A stretch of DNA of 64,000 nucleotides from Taenia hydatigena. Lineage: Eukaryota > Platyhelminthes > Cestoda > Cyclophyllidea > Taeniidae. Both the position numbers and the translations under genes were made by a program. Positions 12,771 to 25,178 of this stretch are shown in pieces. The notes under the pieces are model-generated. The model was not told the origin of the DNA. It was given only the letters and a program-made list of their open reading frames with translations, and made no database searches. How positions within the stretch are numbered: the first letter of the stretch is position 1; every line of letters starts with the position of its first letter. The DNA lies in NCBI GenBank assembly GCA_036345935.2, contig JADWOT020000002.1, positions 19,179,238 through 19,243,237 on the forward strand, read 5' to 3'.

Positions 12771-13152
12771 CTAGCCGTCGCAGCACTCTACGATGTCGTC
12801 CACATTGCATTTCAATTCATTCTCATCACCCTTCCCCTGCTCCGTTTTGTCCTCGTAGACCGTGTCCTTTGTTTCCTTACTGCTGCTCTCTTCTCCGTTC
12901 AAAGGGCTTTAAAAAGCAAAAGCGTTGGGAGGTGCTGGAATTTTTTGGAAATTAAGGCTAGACGATGGCATCTCCTCCTTCGCGTTCCTTTAGCTTCACC
13001 TTGCTGCGATTCACTTTCCACCAAATTAAATGATATCTTTACCGGCTGGACCTGTTAAGAGAAGTTCGTGAGTTCACATCATGGGCACCAGCCTCATGTT
13101 CAGCCTTGAATGTATTTATCCCAATAAATTGAGCAGAGCATGCTCTTAACAT
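12771..13152 (-). CDS. Two-exon C-terminus of an unknown protein
   Basis: Reading minus, exon a (13152-13043) follows a CAAGCAG acceptor and encodes MLRACSAQFIGINTFKAEH with a polar Ser/Arg continuation. It ends at AGCCG|GTAAAG. Exon b (12906-12771) follows a TTTTTAAAG acceptor, is in phase, and encodes PLNGEESSSKETKDTVYEDK and then a further acidic stretch ending NVDDIVECCDG before TAG at 12771-12773. The acidic, Ser/Lys-rich tail looks like a cytoplasmic tail or a disordered C-terminus. The intron is 136 nt. The exons upstream (higher coordinates) were not resolved, and I cannot name the protein. Confidence 0.45.
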
Positions 13153-14670
13153 CTGCTTGAACAGATGGTAGATGAACAAATAAATAAAATTGATGTCCGA
13201 GTGGAAGAAATAAGGTGTTTGCAATGAGTCCCACACACTCTGCATAGCCAACAAAGCTTAATATCATTGTATTTTCTTCCATAACCCTTCCCATTTTTAT
13301 TGCCTCTTTCTGTTCCCTCCTTATCTGCGTCATCAAATCACTCCTGTTATTCCCTCCTAACATTTGATTAATATTCTTCGCCTTCTCCTAAGAGGCCGTC
13401 ATTCTCACTCTCCTCTACAATGAGGGCAAGAATTAGCGCAGGCAAATGGAAAGGGCTAAGGCGACAAAATCGAGAGCAGCAGAGACCGTATAAGCCGGCG
13501 AGTTTGCGTGAAAATGGGACTTGCATCAATTATCTTCATGCATTGGCTATCACAACCTCGTCAGGAGCACATGAGCCGTCCACAAGTCTGAGAGGCGCTA
13601 TCTCCATTCCTTTAGTGCTGCGACGAAATAATATTTGTCAGCTCCAAAGTCAGCGACGCATCCTGTTAATTTTAGCGCACCCAGAGCATGTCCTTCCTTT
13701 GTCATCTTCAGGTAGGGATGGATATACACTACTTTCCTGCAGCATAACGCAGCAGCAGAAATGGTTCACCCATCGTTAGACATTCTTCAAGGCAGCTCTG
13801 CGGAATCGCATAAGTTAGTAGCATTAAATAAAGTGCTTTTACGAGCCTTCTGCTAGGATTGTTTAATGGAGAATATAATCCAGGCGCAATGCAGAATTGA
13901 GTTGGTGTTGATTTCTTGACTCTCTGAAAGCGATGATGACCAGTTACAATAATCCGCAGAGCAGGATCCCCGCATCTGTTGCAAGTAAAAGTTGGCCACT
14001 GGCGAGGAAGGATGAGTCAGCGGCCCTCATGTGATGGCTTTACCTGCCACCATCACCACTGTGGCAATTTGAGGCTCTCCCGCGGATGAATTGCTCCCGA
14101 ATGAAGATGTGTACACGAGTGCTCCGCATCTTATCCATCTCTTCTACCCAGTCAACCAATCCAAAACGAATTCACAACGAATGTTTGCATCATTCGATCG
14201 ATTTGTTTGATAGATCACTTAACGCAGATTAGTTAGCGATGAGGAGGAAGTTACAATCATAAGTAGGAATTAAATTCACTCATTCCCCCACTCATTCAAC
14301 CGTGTTCTTAGTAGATATGGAATGCTGGAAAGATGTACAATATGATGACCTTCTGCCTTGTGCTTTACAGAACCAAATGTATGTCATCATCAAGGGGACA
14401 CAGCATCTAAGGTTGTAGCAATTAATGGTAGAACCAATGGGATGCCTTTCCATATTACACACATTCGGTCAAATGAGAATGTATATGTGCTTATTTCTCT
14501 TGATGTTGACATCAGTGTACACAGTGTAGCTCTCACGCCTACAAAGCTGGAGGCTTGCGCTTATGCCGAAATCCATTTCCTTGCTCTGCTCTGAACCACC
14601 TTTGGCTGGGTTGCATCTACTGTAATGCCTCAAAACAATAAATTCTATGCTCTTAGGTCTTTCCCGTAAG
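13153..14670. other. No gene recognised
   Basis: Open frames exist on both strands (for example 13420-13779 + and 14358-14594 +) but lack motifs and clear splice sites. A short minus stretch near 13620-13720 reads like protein (GALKLTGCVADFGADKYYF) but covers only about 36 codons without a credible donor. Confidence 0.4.
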
Positions 14671-17600
14671 TGTCAACCGGCAGCGTCTGATCAGCCACGA
14701 GATTGATGAGACCTGCTGCCTTGCCACCCAAAAATCTATTTAACTAAACATGCACTACACCACTGTGTATTTAATATTAAATTGCTCTGTCTGGTTAACC
14801 ATTTTATAGTAAGCGGTCATAAGCATCTCGCGCTCTTTGTAAAATCACAATTAGCCAAAGCACGATGGTAGGACAAAATGCTAGCCAAGTCACAGGGAGA
14901 GGCTGAGAGTCTGCAGCCATGATTCAAAAGTCATGCCACGGGGTGATAGTCGAAACCGTTGGAACTGAAATGCGGACATGACTGTGAGTTGGTACAAATA
15001 AGCACAAATTAAAAATCCTCCCTTGTTTCAGTGAATATTAGAGACAGCTTACTTTACTGATTGGATTTAAAGTGTGGCCATGATAAGGAAGGCGTGGAAG
15101 CAGATGACGCAACATACGATGGGAATTTTCACCACTTACACCTCCGTAGTACATAACTTACATTACTTACGTAGCATAATACCAACAGGCGAATGCGCTA
15201 AAATGTCTTTTTACTAGGCTTGCTCCCACAATCATTCTGGTGGGTGGCAAATACATAATTTCACTCATTGCTAATGACGACTATATAGCGTCCAGTGCTA
15301 GTGTACGCAATGGGAAGATTTGATTTCTGGTTTTTGAAGAACTATTCTGTTACTTTAAACTACCTTGATTTATGACGCAACAGGCGTAGGGGAAGTCAGA
15401 TTAAAATGCGTTAGTCATTCAAAGAGGTGCAGCGAAAAAATAGGAGCGCTACAGAGAGTGGACCATCAATGAAGCATATAAGCATTGTCAAAACTCTATA
15501 ATTTGAAGCAGGTGTATGGTGACAACCGTTCGTTACTTCATTAAGGAAAGTGGGTAGGAGAATCCTGACTTTATGCTTAGCTATATAATTCTCCCACTGA
15601 AAATTACTGCCATTGAGGACAAATTAAAGTAAAGTAGTTATCACTTCCCTAATAAAAAGGCAGAATATATAAAAAACAAAAGGTATGCCATTTAGAATTA
15701 CTTAAAAACTGCTCCATTCTAAAACTCCAGCGTCAAATTATGAGAATGAAGTTCTGCACCTTTATCCAGCAATCAATTATGAATGCTCAACTAGAAGCAA
15801 GGAAAATTTGCATGCCGCACATCTATTGAAGGCTTGGGATTACACGGAAGCGATAATTCGAATGCAAATACCTTTACGGGCAGTACATCAGAAAGTTTAC
15901 TAACAGCATTTGGGCACGGAGGTTGATAATAAAGGTGTCTAACACAAAGAACGATGGTTTTTGAATAAGATTTGCCTTCTTAAAAGATTATATATAGAGA
16001 TAGAATGCTTGGAGGACTCGGAGACTGGTAAAGAGAGATAGATGAAAGGAAAGAATGCGGAACAAACAAAAAACTTAGCTGGCTAGTCCTTAATGATAGA
16101 AGAGTGGTTGTAACAAATTAAGTAATGATACATTTCTTGGAAAGGTTGACATGGAAACTCTTCTGCATTATTGAAGTAATGTATGCGCTATACAGTGCCC
16201 TGCTGTTGGACGTGATTATGAAGTTAGTCAATTGACACGGCAGAGGATGGGAAGTTTAAATGCCTTTTGAAGTTTGTAACATAGATTTTGGGTGGATAGA
16301 GACTTAATACTGACTACAGATTATTATCTATACGTCCGTATAAAGTAAAGACTTACGCAGACGGAAAAATGTAAAACACTGTCAACAATTGCCCTGACTT
16401 ATGATGCGCATGCTTGAGTACAGATGTTCCCAGTTATGGGGAGCGAGATATAAAATACATCAAAAGTGAAGATATAGCTGAATAGCAGAAGTAATGGGGC
16501 CTTTAAAACGGATGTTTTGATTAGAGGCGAGGATGATTTGCAGGGGGTACGCCAAGTAAAAATGAACCCAGTAGCTGTCCTCTAGCTGGCTTCAAGGGAT
16601 ACCTCATTTTTACTTACTTCTGGTACCTAAAATTGGTTTGAGGTTTTGATCTTGGCCTTATGTACATTGACGAACATTGTTCCATTGCAAGTCAGTGCGT
16701 CTGTCCCACTGTACGTAACAGTATTCGAGTCAGAAGAATTAGAACTTGCCAGAGGTCTCAGGAAACGAGTGCGCATTCAGGCTGCCATGCATTTTTTAGG
16801 ATAGATAAAAAATAGCACATTTGGAACAACTAATGGGTTGCTATGCATATTTAACGTAATTAAGAAAGTCTATTTTTAAGTATAGTGAACCCATGATTAC
16901 TGACTTCTGTCGTTTCCATTACAGTCAAAAGCTCATCTCATAAAAAACAATGAATGGTAATAATTAGTTTAATAGTGGTGAAAATTACGTAGATTCTATG
17001 ATGTTGGCGCAAAAGGCGCACCCCTATGCCAGTTCCCAACCTGAATTCAAAAGGTTCTGCTCTGATAGCATGACAAAAGCACTGGACGCTAAAATAATAA
17101 CCATTCATTATTTGGTAGAGAATTTCTTGAATCACAGAGCGGTACACACATAGAGGAAGAAGCATTTAAAGTAGAGTTTTCGTATGGCATGCCTGAGTAT
17201 CCACCAGAAGACGGGAAATACGATAAAATTAAAAATGGCGATGCCCCAGATCAAAGTACGCAGTTGTGCCAGAGCACTGCGCACCTTCGATATGACAGGC
17301 TTCTTCTCGCTTAGGCGCGGGGATAACCGTAGATCTGTTTGTCCATCCGTTCGGCCAATGTTGACGTTCTAATATGGGCAATAGATGATCAAAGAGATGG
17401 CGTGTCGTTGCCCATTTAGCCAACTACAATCCATTGGAAGGTATATCATTAAAGAAAAGCTGAAATTACAGCAGGAAATTTTTGGACGCAATCTGATTAA
17501 TGGTGATGAAAAGACCTTGATTTAATTTAACTGATTTAGTTCGTAAAAACTTCTTAAGCTGAGCTAATTAATTTTGTAATGTTAAATCTTGTAAACCGCT

Positions 17601-18904
17601 TGATAAAATATGCAAATCCAGTATAGATGTTGAAGCCTTTCTTACGTAGCCCAGCTTGAAGGCTTGATTATAACGATGGTATGTAAGATTTAATTCGATT
17701 GCATAATCAATGACTTAAACGGCTTGTGTGTGAGCATTTCTAGCACCTCTGCCCCACTTAACTGCCACAAGCCTTGACTTTCTTCCAGTATCAGCCTTAA
17801 AACATCCAAGTAAACCAAAGAGTGAAGTTGATGTGCGCAAAAAAGGTTGACTCATAGTTATTAACTATAATCCCCGGAGTACACCATTTGATCCCCTTAC
17901 CACGACACCAAGCAGAGGAGTTTATTTTATGCTCCTGACACAACGCATGTTACATGTGGGTGCAGCAATCGAGTTCGAACGATCGGGGAGAAGTGATGGA
18001 AGCACAGCTTTTATCGAAAATGGTGAGTTTTACATTTTGTACTAGTCCCTATACGGCTAAGCTCATGGCTATATCTATAACTCTATCTCAACAACACTTA
18101 CACCTCCATGAATTAGTTTTATAAACCGTTTTTGCACTTGCATTCGCCATTGTTCAAGCTTGCTGTAAGCATGTAAAATTATTTTACTATGATTTTTGGA
18201 AAAATCGGAAGTATCGTGTACATCGCATTTTATGCGCCGCGTGTTTGCATAGCTCCCGCTTTTGACACAAAAACTGCATAAATGCAGTCATGCTCAGCTA
18301 AATTACATATATGACCGAATTTGTTATACATTCGCAACTGGTACTTGCTCATTAGAAAGCTTGTAGTAGATTTTCTGCATGCACTGTACACAGTATTCCA
18401 CACACCCTTTGACGCACAGATTTCGCATCATGGGAATGTGTATAGGTATGCGGCCCTGGTTCTAGTCCTGGAAAAGCAAGGAAAAGAGGCGTTTTTAAGA
18501 GTTCACTTCCATCCTATGATATTAAATGGATTCACGAGTATTTTGAGGAGAACTTCATGAGGACTGTAATAAAAGCAGCCAGTTATGACGTTTGTTCGGC
18601 CCGGTGTATATCATAATGTGTTAACTCATGATGGTGAAAATGAGTCATGTTGATGCAGTATACCTTCACTTCCGGATTGTAAGACACTTCATCACATTTT
18701 ACCAGCCAACATTTCACATACTTCAGGTTATCGGCCTACTTCGCGACCCATTTATATAATCCTATGCAACTAGATCGCTTTGCCTCTACCGGCTTCGTAC
18801 TGACCTTCATTGCGTGGAGTTGGATGAATTTTACCGCATTGGGTCGTGTAATGCTAAAATGATGCACAATGCAGCAGTAATCCCCTTGTAGTTTGCCTAT
18901 CGCA
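14671..18904 (+). repeat. Near-identical 4,234-bp block, copy 1
   Basis: Every position equals that at +31,560 (46231-50464) apart from about a dozen single-base differences that I noticed (for example at 15363, 15982, 16284, 16600, 16623, 17068 and 18314). The constant offset means there is no insertion or deletion between the copies. The left edge is sharp: the sequence before 14671 is unrelated to that before 46231. The right edge coincides with the run of N. The block has no recognisable gene apart from part of a candidate exon at its right end. Confidence 0.95.
18805..18904 (-). CDS. Truncated copy of the candidate exon at 50365-50505
   Basis: This is the 3' two-thirds of the exon described at 50365-50505, cut by the assembly gap. 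It ends at the same ATGAAG|GTCAGT donor. One nearby base in the following intron differs between copies. Nothing independent supports it beyond the second copy. Confidence 0.3.
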
Positions 18905-19004
18905 NNNNNNNNNNNNNNNNNNNNNNNNNNNNNNNNNNNNNNNNNNNNNNNNNNNNNNNNNNNNNNNNNNNNNNNNNNNNNNNNNNNNNNNNNNNNNNNN
19001 NNNN
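18905..19004. other. Assembly gap of 100 N
   Basis: Exactly 100 unknown bases, a conventional placeholder for a gap of unknown size. It ends copy 1 of the 4.2-kb block. Sequence to the right of the gap does not resemble the sequence that follows copy 2. Confidence 1.
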
Positions 19005-20187
19005 ACCTACGCGCCCGCACGAGAGATGATTTACGTTTACTAAGACCTTCCCCATTGAACACACTTACAAATATTAGTCTGCCTGATGCGTCAGTACAGT
19101 GCTAAAATGTATGAGCCACATGCGCTTACTTTCCTTCTTTCCTGTGCAATTTAATGTTTTGTTAATCAGGAGGCATGTTCCGTAATACAAGCAAACGCTT
19201 GCTTTGCAGACCATCTATGATTTCTAAGAAGCATTTGATTGTGCTGAATAACAAACGGCTTATTCCAATTGGTGACTTTTAAGTAGGAGTGTTGAGTGAC
19301 AATAGCACCAAGAGTTTACTGCTATTGAATGTCGAACGCCTAAGTCTACATTTCTTGTAGCACATGTGGATTCTCTCAGGACGTTAGGATAGAACAAATT
19401 CATATTTGCTGAGACATAATTTAGTCGAACATGTGAATTGAAGCACTGACACGTCGTCTTGGAAGTTTTGCTGCTGCCTAAGAATTCATGCCTACTTATG
19501 AATTGTTAGTAATGTTGTTTTGTTGCCTCATATATTACCAGTAGCCACAAGAGCCCACTATCGTAATAAATGCGCCCTCAAGTAACAATACACACCTTTG
19601 CTGAATGCGTTCTGAGCAGCAAAAGTATCAGCAAGCGTTAATAATTTGCATAAAAGTGCACTGGAGTGTATGATGCTGCTTCAAATGTGCGAGCTACACT
19701 CAAACAATTAGCAGCATTTATTGGTCAACACAATCGGTCGCAGCAAAGGAGCCAGAGTTCTTTAGTCTTGACTTCTTTATGCTACAACATTGGAAAAAAT
19801 TCTATGCATATTCAATTGGAGATGAAACTTATGCAGCCCTTTCTGAGTTACTCCGTGGAGCCTGTCATATCGAACAACACGTTACTGACGAGCCATTTGC
19901 TTTTTGTCTCAGCGCCGACAGATAGACTCAAATCAAGTAGATCGTCCATAGTTATGGCTGCAAACTGTAGATCCGCAAGTTTTGGTTACCCTATAATTGC
20001 TAGTACAACTTCTAATTATAAATTTTTTCTCGCCTACGTGCGCATGTGATTAACATCACACATCGTACGCACTTTTCGAGAACAGCAAACTCCAAATATA
20101 GGCATTTATTAGAGCAAGAGAGAAATTGTACTCAGATGTGGATTTTTGAGGTTGCTGTGGGCGAGTCAGCTGATAGTGGATGTGTCT
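19005..20187. other. No gene recognised
   Basis: A 127-codon open frame at 19666-20049 (+) has an unremarkable translation and no splice context. I see nothing else in this stretch, which separates the gap from the arginase 3' end. Confidence 0.4.
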
Positions 20188-21996
20188 CTAGTCCAAAAGC
20201 AGAGCGCTTTTGATTATCTCAAGGGCGGAATTCAAAGTGGTCTTTGCATCTTCAGCTAAACCAAGCGACCTGTTGACCTCTGTCACCACCATCGACTTCA
20301 GCAGACCTAGACAGCAGAGTAAAATCGTTTCATCCTCACTTTGATGTAAAGAAAATGCATAAAGACCCGATGAGTATCTTTGCAGCCCCCATTCTTTACG
20401 TGTGCTGCAGTGAATGTGTCACAAAGTACTCCGGTAACGCTACAGGTTCAGCCCATCGCCACACTGCCTCGAATTACTTATGCTACTTGTTCGCGCCACT
20501 AGATGAAATCCACAGCCCAATGAAACCTTCAGAATAATGAGCTTATAATGTTGGTTTGCTGTTTCACAGGAAAAATAATCAACAGGATTCTTTAAATATG
20601 TGCATTCGTTCCAGCGTGTAGGTGCTTCTCTTGCAGTGCTATCATATGCAGCTGCTGTGATATCTTTGTTTTAGTCAAGCAAATGTCGCCAACAGGATTC
20701 TACAAATATGTGCTTCTGTTCCAGCATGTAGGTGTTTCTCTTGCAGTAGTATCACAAGCGGCTGCTCTGATATGTTTGTTCCTAGTCGAGGAAAGGTAGC
20801 TGTTGTCAATGCAGTTAAGGCATAACCATAACAGTCGAAACTGCTAGCCCACCTGTCTGACCAAGAGTCTTGCAAATGTACTTGCCCTCGTCCAACGAGA
20901 GACCACCAGGACCGGGGGTTCATGTGCTGGGAGCGTACTTCGGATCCAACCCGTCAATGTCGGAGCCCAGGTGGATTAGACGGTTAAAACTGTCAAACGA
21001 ACATGTTTCCTAAATTAATGTCTTAGTTACCCATCCTCTCCTAAATGCATATCTTTCAACAATCACTCACCAAAACCGCATTATGATCTTGAGAGTTATC
21101 GCCATGACACTCTCAATGCCAATCCTTCGCACATCGTCCATATCAAAATACGGAATATTGTGACCCCTTATGAACCTTCTAAAGCAAGAAGTAAATTGTG
21201 AGCTTGTCCTTCCTCCATTTGATTGGCTTAAAGGCCAAACTTACAGCTCCGGCGTATCGACATCCCGAAGTCCGACGTAGAGTAGTCGATTGGCTTCAAG
21301 ACTGCAATATGCATAGGGTGAGTGAGCGTCATTCGGGTAAGCAATTGTAAGTAATGCAAGGAGGTCAGACCTACACTGGTTTGATGGTTTCAAAGCCTTG
21401 AGTTTGCGAAATGAGTTTGCTGGTTTCGTTGAGAAGGAAGGAGAGGGGCATGCCGTGAGTGTGACGAGAAGTAGAGCTGCTGGGAGTATTGATGTCAGCG
21501 TGTGCGTCAACCCAGACAGCAAAAGAGTTGGGGAAGATCTTCAAGTGACCCGCAATTGACCCGATCCCGATGCTGTGGTCACCGCCCAGTATGAGTGTTA
21601 TGTCGTTCTCCTCCACACTATTGGCGACGCACTTTGTCAGCTCTAAAATGGTTTTCACCAGTGCTCGCTGGTTCTCGCAATTCAAAATAACATCCACTTC
21701 ACTGTCCTTCGGCTGCGTGACTTCTCCACAGTCATTTACCTTGGCACCTAGCATTGGGCAACAAAATAGCAGAAACACATAAGCAATGAGAATTTAGACA
21801 ATCATATTAATGAGGAAGAGCGTTGATTGCTCTGCAAGAGTGAGCTAGAAATTTGGGGGAGATGTAAAGTCAAGCTAGCAGGTAATTTACCCAATTTCCT
21901 CAAAAGCACTTTGAGACCACAATTCAAGATGTACCTAGGTCTATTCTGAACCCCACCCTTTGGTTGACCCTTGTAAATAGCTGCTGCCACAATACT
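20188..21996 (-). pseudogene. Arginase gene with one in-frame TGA
   Basis: Arginase hydrolyses L-arginine to ornithine and urea with a two-manganese centre. Six exons read on minus: 21996-21891, 21747-21375, 21301-21245, 21178-21071, 20989-20853 and 20306-20188. All splice phases agree, giving 300 codons including stop against about 322 residues in human arginase 1. Visible landmarks in order are YKGQPKGG, GGDHSIGIG, DAHADINTP, THGMP (catalytic His), YVGLRDVDTPE, SDIDGLDP and TEVN near the end. The first coding exon, with the start and a few residues, was not found. Within exon 5 a TGA (20920-20922) stands where the family has Gly in the T-G-T-P loop. Other family-typical residues are also changed (GAPF to AAIY near the start, and the Asp before EVN). 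I infer early decay; a sequence error or an allele remains possible. Confidence 0.88.
20580..20799. repeat. 110-bp direct tandem duplication in an arginase intron
   Basis: Two adjacent units starting CAACAGGATTCT at 20580 and 20690 share most of their bases, including TCTCTTGCAGT and GCTGCTGTGATAT versions. They lie inside the 546-nt last intron of the arginase gene, which is why this intron is much longer than its other introns (66 to 143 nt). Confidence 0.85.
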
Positions 21997-22273
21997 CTGA
22001 GAGAAGAGACGTGATTTCCAGAACTCTTACCCATGACGCAAAAGCGCAAATTTTGTCAGTGTGGGTTATAAGCACCTTTTATACGTCATGTATTACAGCT
22101 TTGTGTGGCTGTGAAGATGTGCCTGTACAGCTGTCAGGGTACTATTTCCGTGTGTTCACGATAATAATTGATTTGAATGCTTATGTGGTCTCTAGCGCAA
22201 GGGCGCCGAAGGCTATCGTATGCCGACAGTGGCTTAAATCACAGAACGTGGATCAAGCACGTGTTTATGTCCC

Positions 22274-22704
22274 ATGGAATCTGTTTATAACGTTAAGATC
22301 TACTGTCCAAATGGAGTCATAGCTGCTATTGGCGAAACGGTTTCTCAATATTGTATGTTTAGACACCTAAGTGTGCTAGTGAACCCACTCCTCCTCTAGC
22401 AAATATGTTTGCCTGTTATTCAATGCTAAAACTCGACGAGGGAATTGATGTTGGGCAAATTAATGCATGTGTGGAAGCGTTTGTTGCAGATGTTGAAGAG
22501 ATTTTCGCTTCACTTCATCAAGCGCATAAAACATCTGGCAGGTGACACAATGTTCACAATCCCACTCTTTGTTTGGTAAACGCAATGCTATCACCATCAA
22601 TGAATGGCATCATTTGCAGCGACTTTTGCTTTGCATCGAATGACTTGGATACTGTAATCAGTCTCTACCACAAGAACAATATCAGTATGCTTAGTAGTTA
22701 CTAG
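22274..22704 (+). CDS. Unrecognised three-exon gene, 101 residues
   Basis: Exon 1 (22274-22352) begins with CCCATGGAA and reads MESVYNVKIYCPNGVIAAIG; a stop lies upstream in frame. Introns are GT-AG: 22353-22399 (47 nt) and 22542-22619 (78 nt). Exon 2 (22400-22541) carries an acidic amphipathic helix-like stretch (VGQINACVEAFVADVEEIF). Exon 3 (22620-22704) carries a strand-like end (DTVISLYHKNNISMLSSY) before TAG. All three phases match, which is strong support. There is no signal peptide or membrane segment. The strand-helix-strand order and size faintly recall roadblock/LAMTOR small adaptor proteins, but I cannot assign it. It lies head-to-head with arginase, 277 bp apart. Confidence 0.65.
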
Positions 22705-23831
22705 GATTATAAAGTTGGCACAAAATTAAAAGCACAAATTTAAGTAAAAGTTGAGATGTGGTGTAGAAAATGGGACCACGAACCCGGATTATTTTCATTC
22801 TTGAGTATTTTGATTGACGTGGACTTTGACTTGCTCAGCGAGTCAATCGTGCTGACGCGCTGATGACGACCGCATGACGAAAATGCGACTTGAATACGGA
22901 ATGTCGAACAAACACGTAACTCGGCTGCATTGAAGCCTTTCATTGGCTCTAGTATGCATAATGAACTAATGGAATGACGATCGCCTTAGGCGAATGTTCA
23001 TTGGCGCCGTCTATACTTCCATCCATCTGCACGATCGAATCGACTCCGATCCATGCAGAGTAATTATGTCAGTGGAATAGATTACGGATCAGTGTTATTT
23101 TAAAAGCCTAACAACCTATTAGAAGTGTGAATGAATCTTCAGTTGCATAGCGTGTGCATGAAGGTACAAGTATTACTTCGTTTGCTTTCCCAGCTCGATG
23201 ATTAGAGAAAAATTCGACACACTTAACTTATAAACACAAAGCGAAACGCGTCGAATGTAAGGACTTCCTGCCTTTGGGAGCGCCATATCACATAAACAAG
23301 GTGTTTGCTTATATTTCGTAATCTAAACGTACTTACGTCCTAAGATTGTCTGTAGCGCAACTGTACGAGGATCACTTACGCAAACCAAGGCTTCCATTAT
23401 TGCACACAATCCCAAGCAGTAGTAGTTTGCCAAGTGTATAAGAGCATCCTCACAGTCACAAGGCGCTTGAATGCGTGAATTGTCGAAGCTATTAACAAAT
23501 GCCATTGCACTTCATCTTTCTACTTTCGCGAACAATCTATTGCCTTAGTAATCAGTAAGCAACTTGCTGCAAATTGTTGACATGCCGAAGTAGAGCGCAG
23601 GCTTTATTACTGCTCTTGCTGCTAGTAGAAGCATACTGTAACTGAGAATTGAGCACAGGCAGCCATCTCGAGTAACGTGAACTTGATACGTAAGACTGCG
23701 GTCCTCAACTTTGCTACGGTCGCTTGGCTTTTATGTCCAATCAAACCTGTGTTAAAATGTTGGCTGCATTTTATCTCACAGTCTCTAATGCTGAGTAGCA
23801 TAGAAATAGCACGTGAAGTCTCACGCAATTA
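22705..23831. other. No gene recognised
   Basis: A minus frame at 23323-23505 (CDCEDALIHLANYYCLGL) ends at a donor-like GC|GTAAGT and might be an exon, but no partner was found. The rest shows nothing I can support. Confidence 0.35.
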
Positions 23832-24108
23832 GATTCCTCTGCTGCTGCTGCCGCTGCCATTAGCATCGGCTTTCGCAAGCTGCCAATTGTTTGAAAACCT
23901 AGTAAAATGCACCTCCTATGCACACCCGTAAATGTCTGATAAAATTTCTGTTTTTTGCAGTAGGATCAGGAGTCCTAGAGCGATTTCGTACCCTGCGCTA
24001 GTGAGTTGCGATTATTTGTTAATAGCTTGTTGGCTTTTGAATTCTCGCTGATTTCAGCAGGGCACTAAAATATGGTCCTGCCACATCACGGCCTATTAGC
24101 TATAAGTA
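23832..24108 (+). CDS. Candidate small-exon gene end
   Basis: A Leu-rich stretch (IPLLLLPLPLASAFASCQLF, 23832-23927) follows an AATTAG acceptor and ends at CACCC|GTAAAT. Next come a 40-nt exon after TTTTTTGCAG (about 23961-24000, donor CTA|GTGAGT) and an exon after GATTTCAG (about 24059). The phases can be joined to a stop near 24100. The Leu-rich start could be a signal peptide. The 40-nt exon also reads well in another frame (LERFRTLR then YRALKYGPATSRPISYK), so the frame is not settled. The first implied intron is only about 33 nt. Product unknown. Confidence 0.25.
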
Positions 24109-25178
24109 GGTGTGCAATTTTACAACATTTAGACTTGCATTGTGTTCATTTGTTTGCCGATTTTATAACCAATCTTAAAACGCCTTTTTATGTTTTATTT
24201 TACCAATTAACCTTTTTCATCGAAAATGCATCCTAGGCAAAGTGCAAACAAGAATGTACGGTGAGTTTGCTTTTTCGTAGACAAAAATTTTAATATTAAT
24301 GTAGCGTGTACTGGTAAGAAATTCTTTTGTGCTTTAGCTAGCACCTGGGTATAAACCCTATGTGTTCTGTAAGAAGTAGTTTACTCAAATTTTACTTAAT
24401 TAGGTGACTACAGATGTTTAGGCATTATTTTACATGGCAGTAACCTCTGGCGTGATATAATGCAGTCTTGATCCACAATTTTGCATATTAAAAATCACAA
24501 CGAAGCGCTCTACTTTGTGGTCCTAAAATTTTTACTACTGGCAACAGGTTGGCAGTCCTTCCTAGGGCACTTTAATGTGAGGATAATGCAAAAGTGCGGA
24601 TTTTAATTGCTGCAGTAATGACATAGGTATTGCTGTTAGAGGGAATCAGGGCCTGCTCATGGAGGTCCCGATGCGTGAACATTCCCACATGACCATTTGT
24701 ATGGCCGTCTGCAGCCCCTGACGAATCTTTCTGACCCCATTTCAATTCAAAGATTTTAATTTTGCTGTTACTTCTACAAAAACTCTAGTAAGCGGTCTAC
24801 TTAAGCTTACATCTTTCACATTGTTGCAACTCGTTACTTCAATTCGGGAATTCTGGTCATTAGTTCATCCAGACAACCGTGAATGAGCCATCAATGTGAG
24901 TTCGTGCTCTCAACGTCTACCTTACTGCTTGATCGCCGATCGGTCCACGTAAAAATTTGCTTAGAAATCATTGCGCATAGGTGTAAGGGTAGACAACTTG
25001 AGAGGGTGCAGAGCAGTCAAGCACAAAACTTGGTATGTGGTAGGTCAGCATCAGAAGGGAAGTCAGACACCACGATAGTGGCGACTGCAAGTAAAACCAA
25101 CTAAAAGGACAATGCGCTTCATCTTTTTTCTCCGCATCAAAATTCCTACGTTATAGGCGTGAGGTTCCTCCCCTGCAG
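24109..25178. other. No gene recognised
   Basis: A possible start exon near 24226-24260 (MHPRQSANKNVR before GTGAGT) could not be joined to a convincing second exon. The 73-codon frame at 24883-25104 (+) is not supported by motifs. Confidence 0.35.

Noticed and set aside
13420..13779. 119-codon + frame
   Set aside because: No motif, no splice context, and a competing short protein-like stretch lies on the other strand. Frames of this size are expected by chance in 64 kb.
16938..17423. Open frames on both strands present identically in 48498-48983
   Set aside because: Identity only reflects the very recent 4.2-kb duplication, so it does not show conservation. No motif or splice support.
18736..19062. 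108-codon minus frame running through the N gap
   Set aside because: The gap supplies a third of the frame as unknown residues; its length is not evidence.
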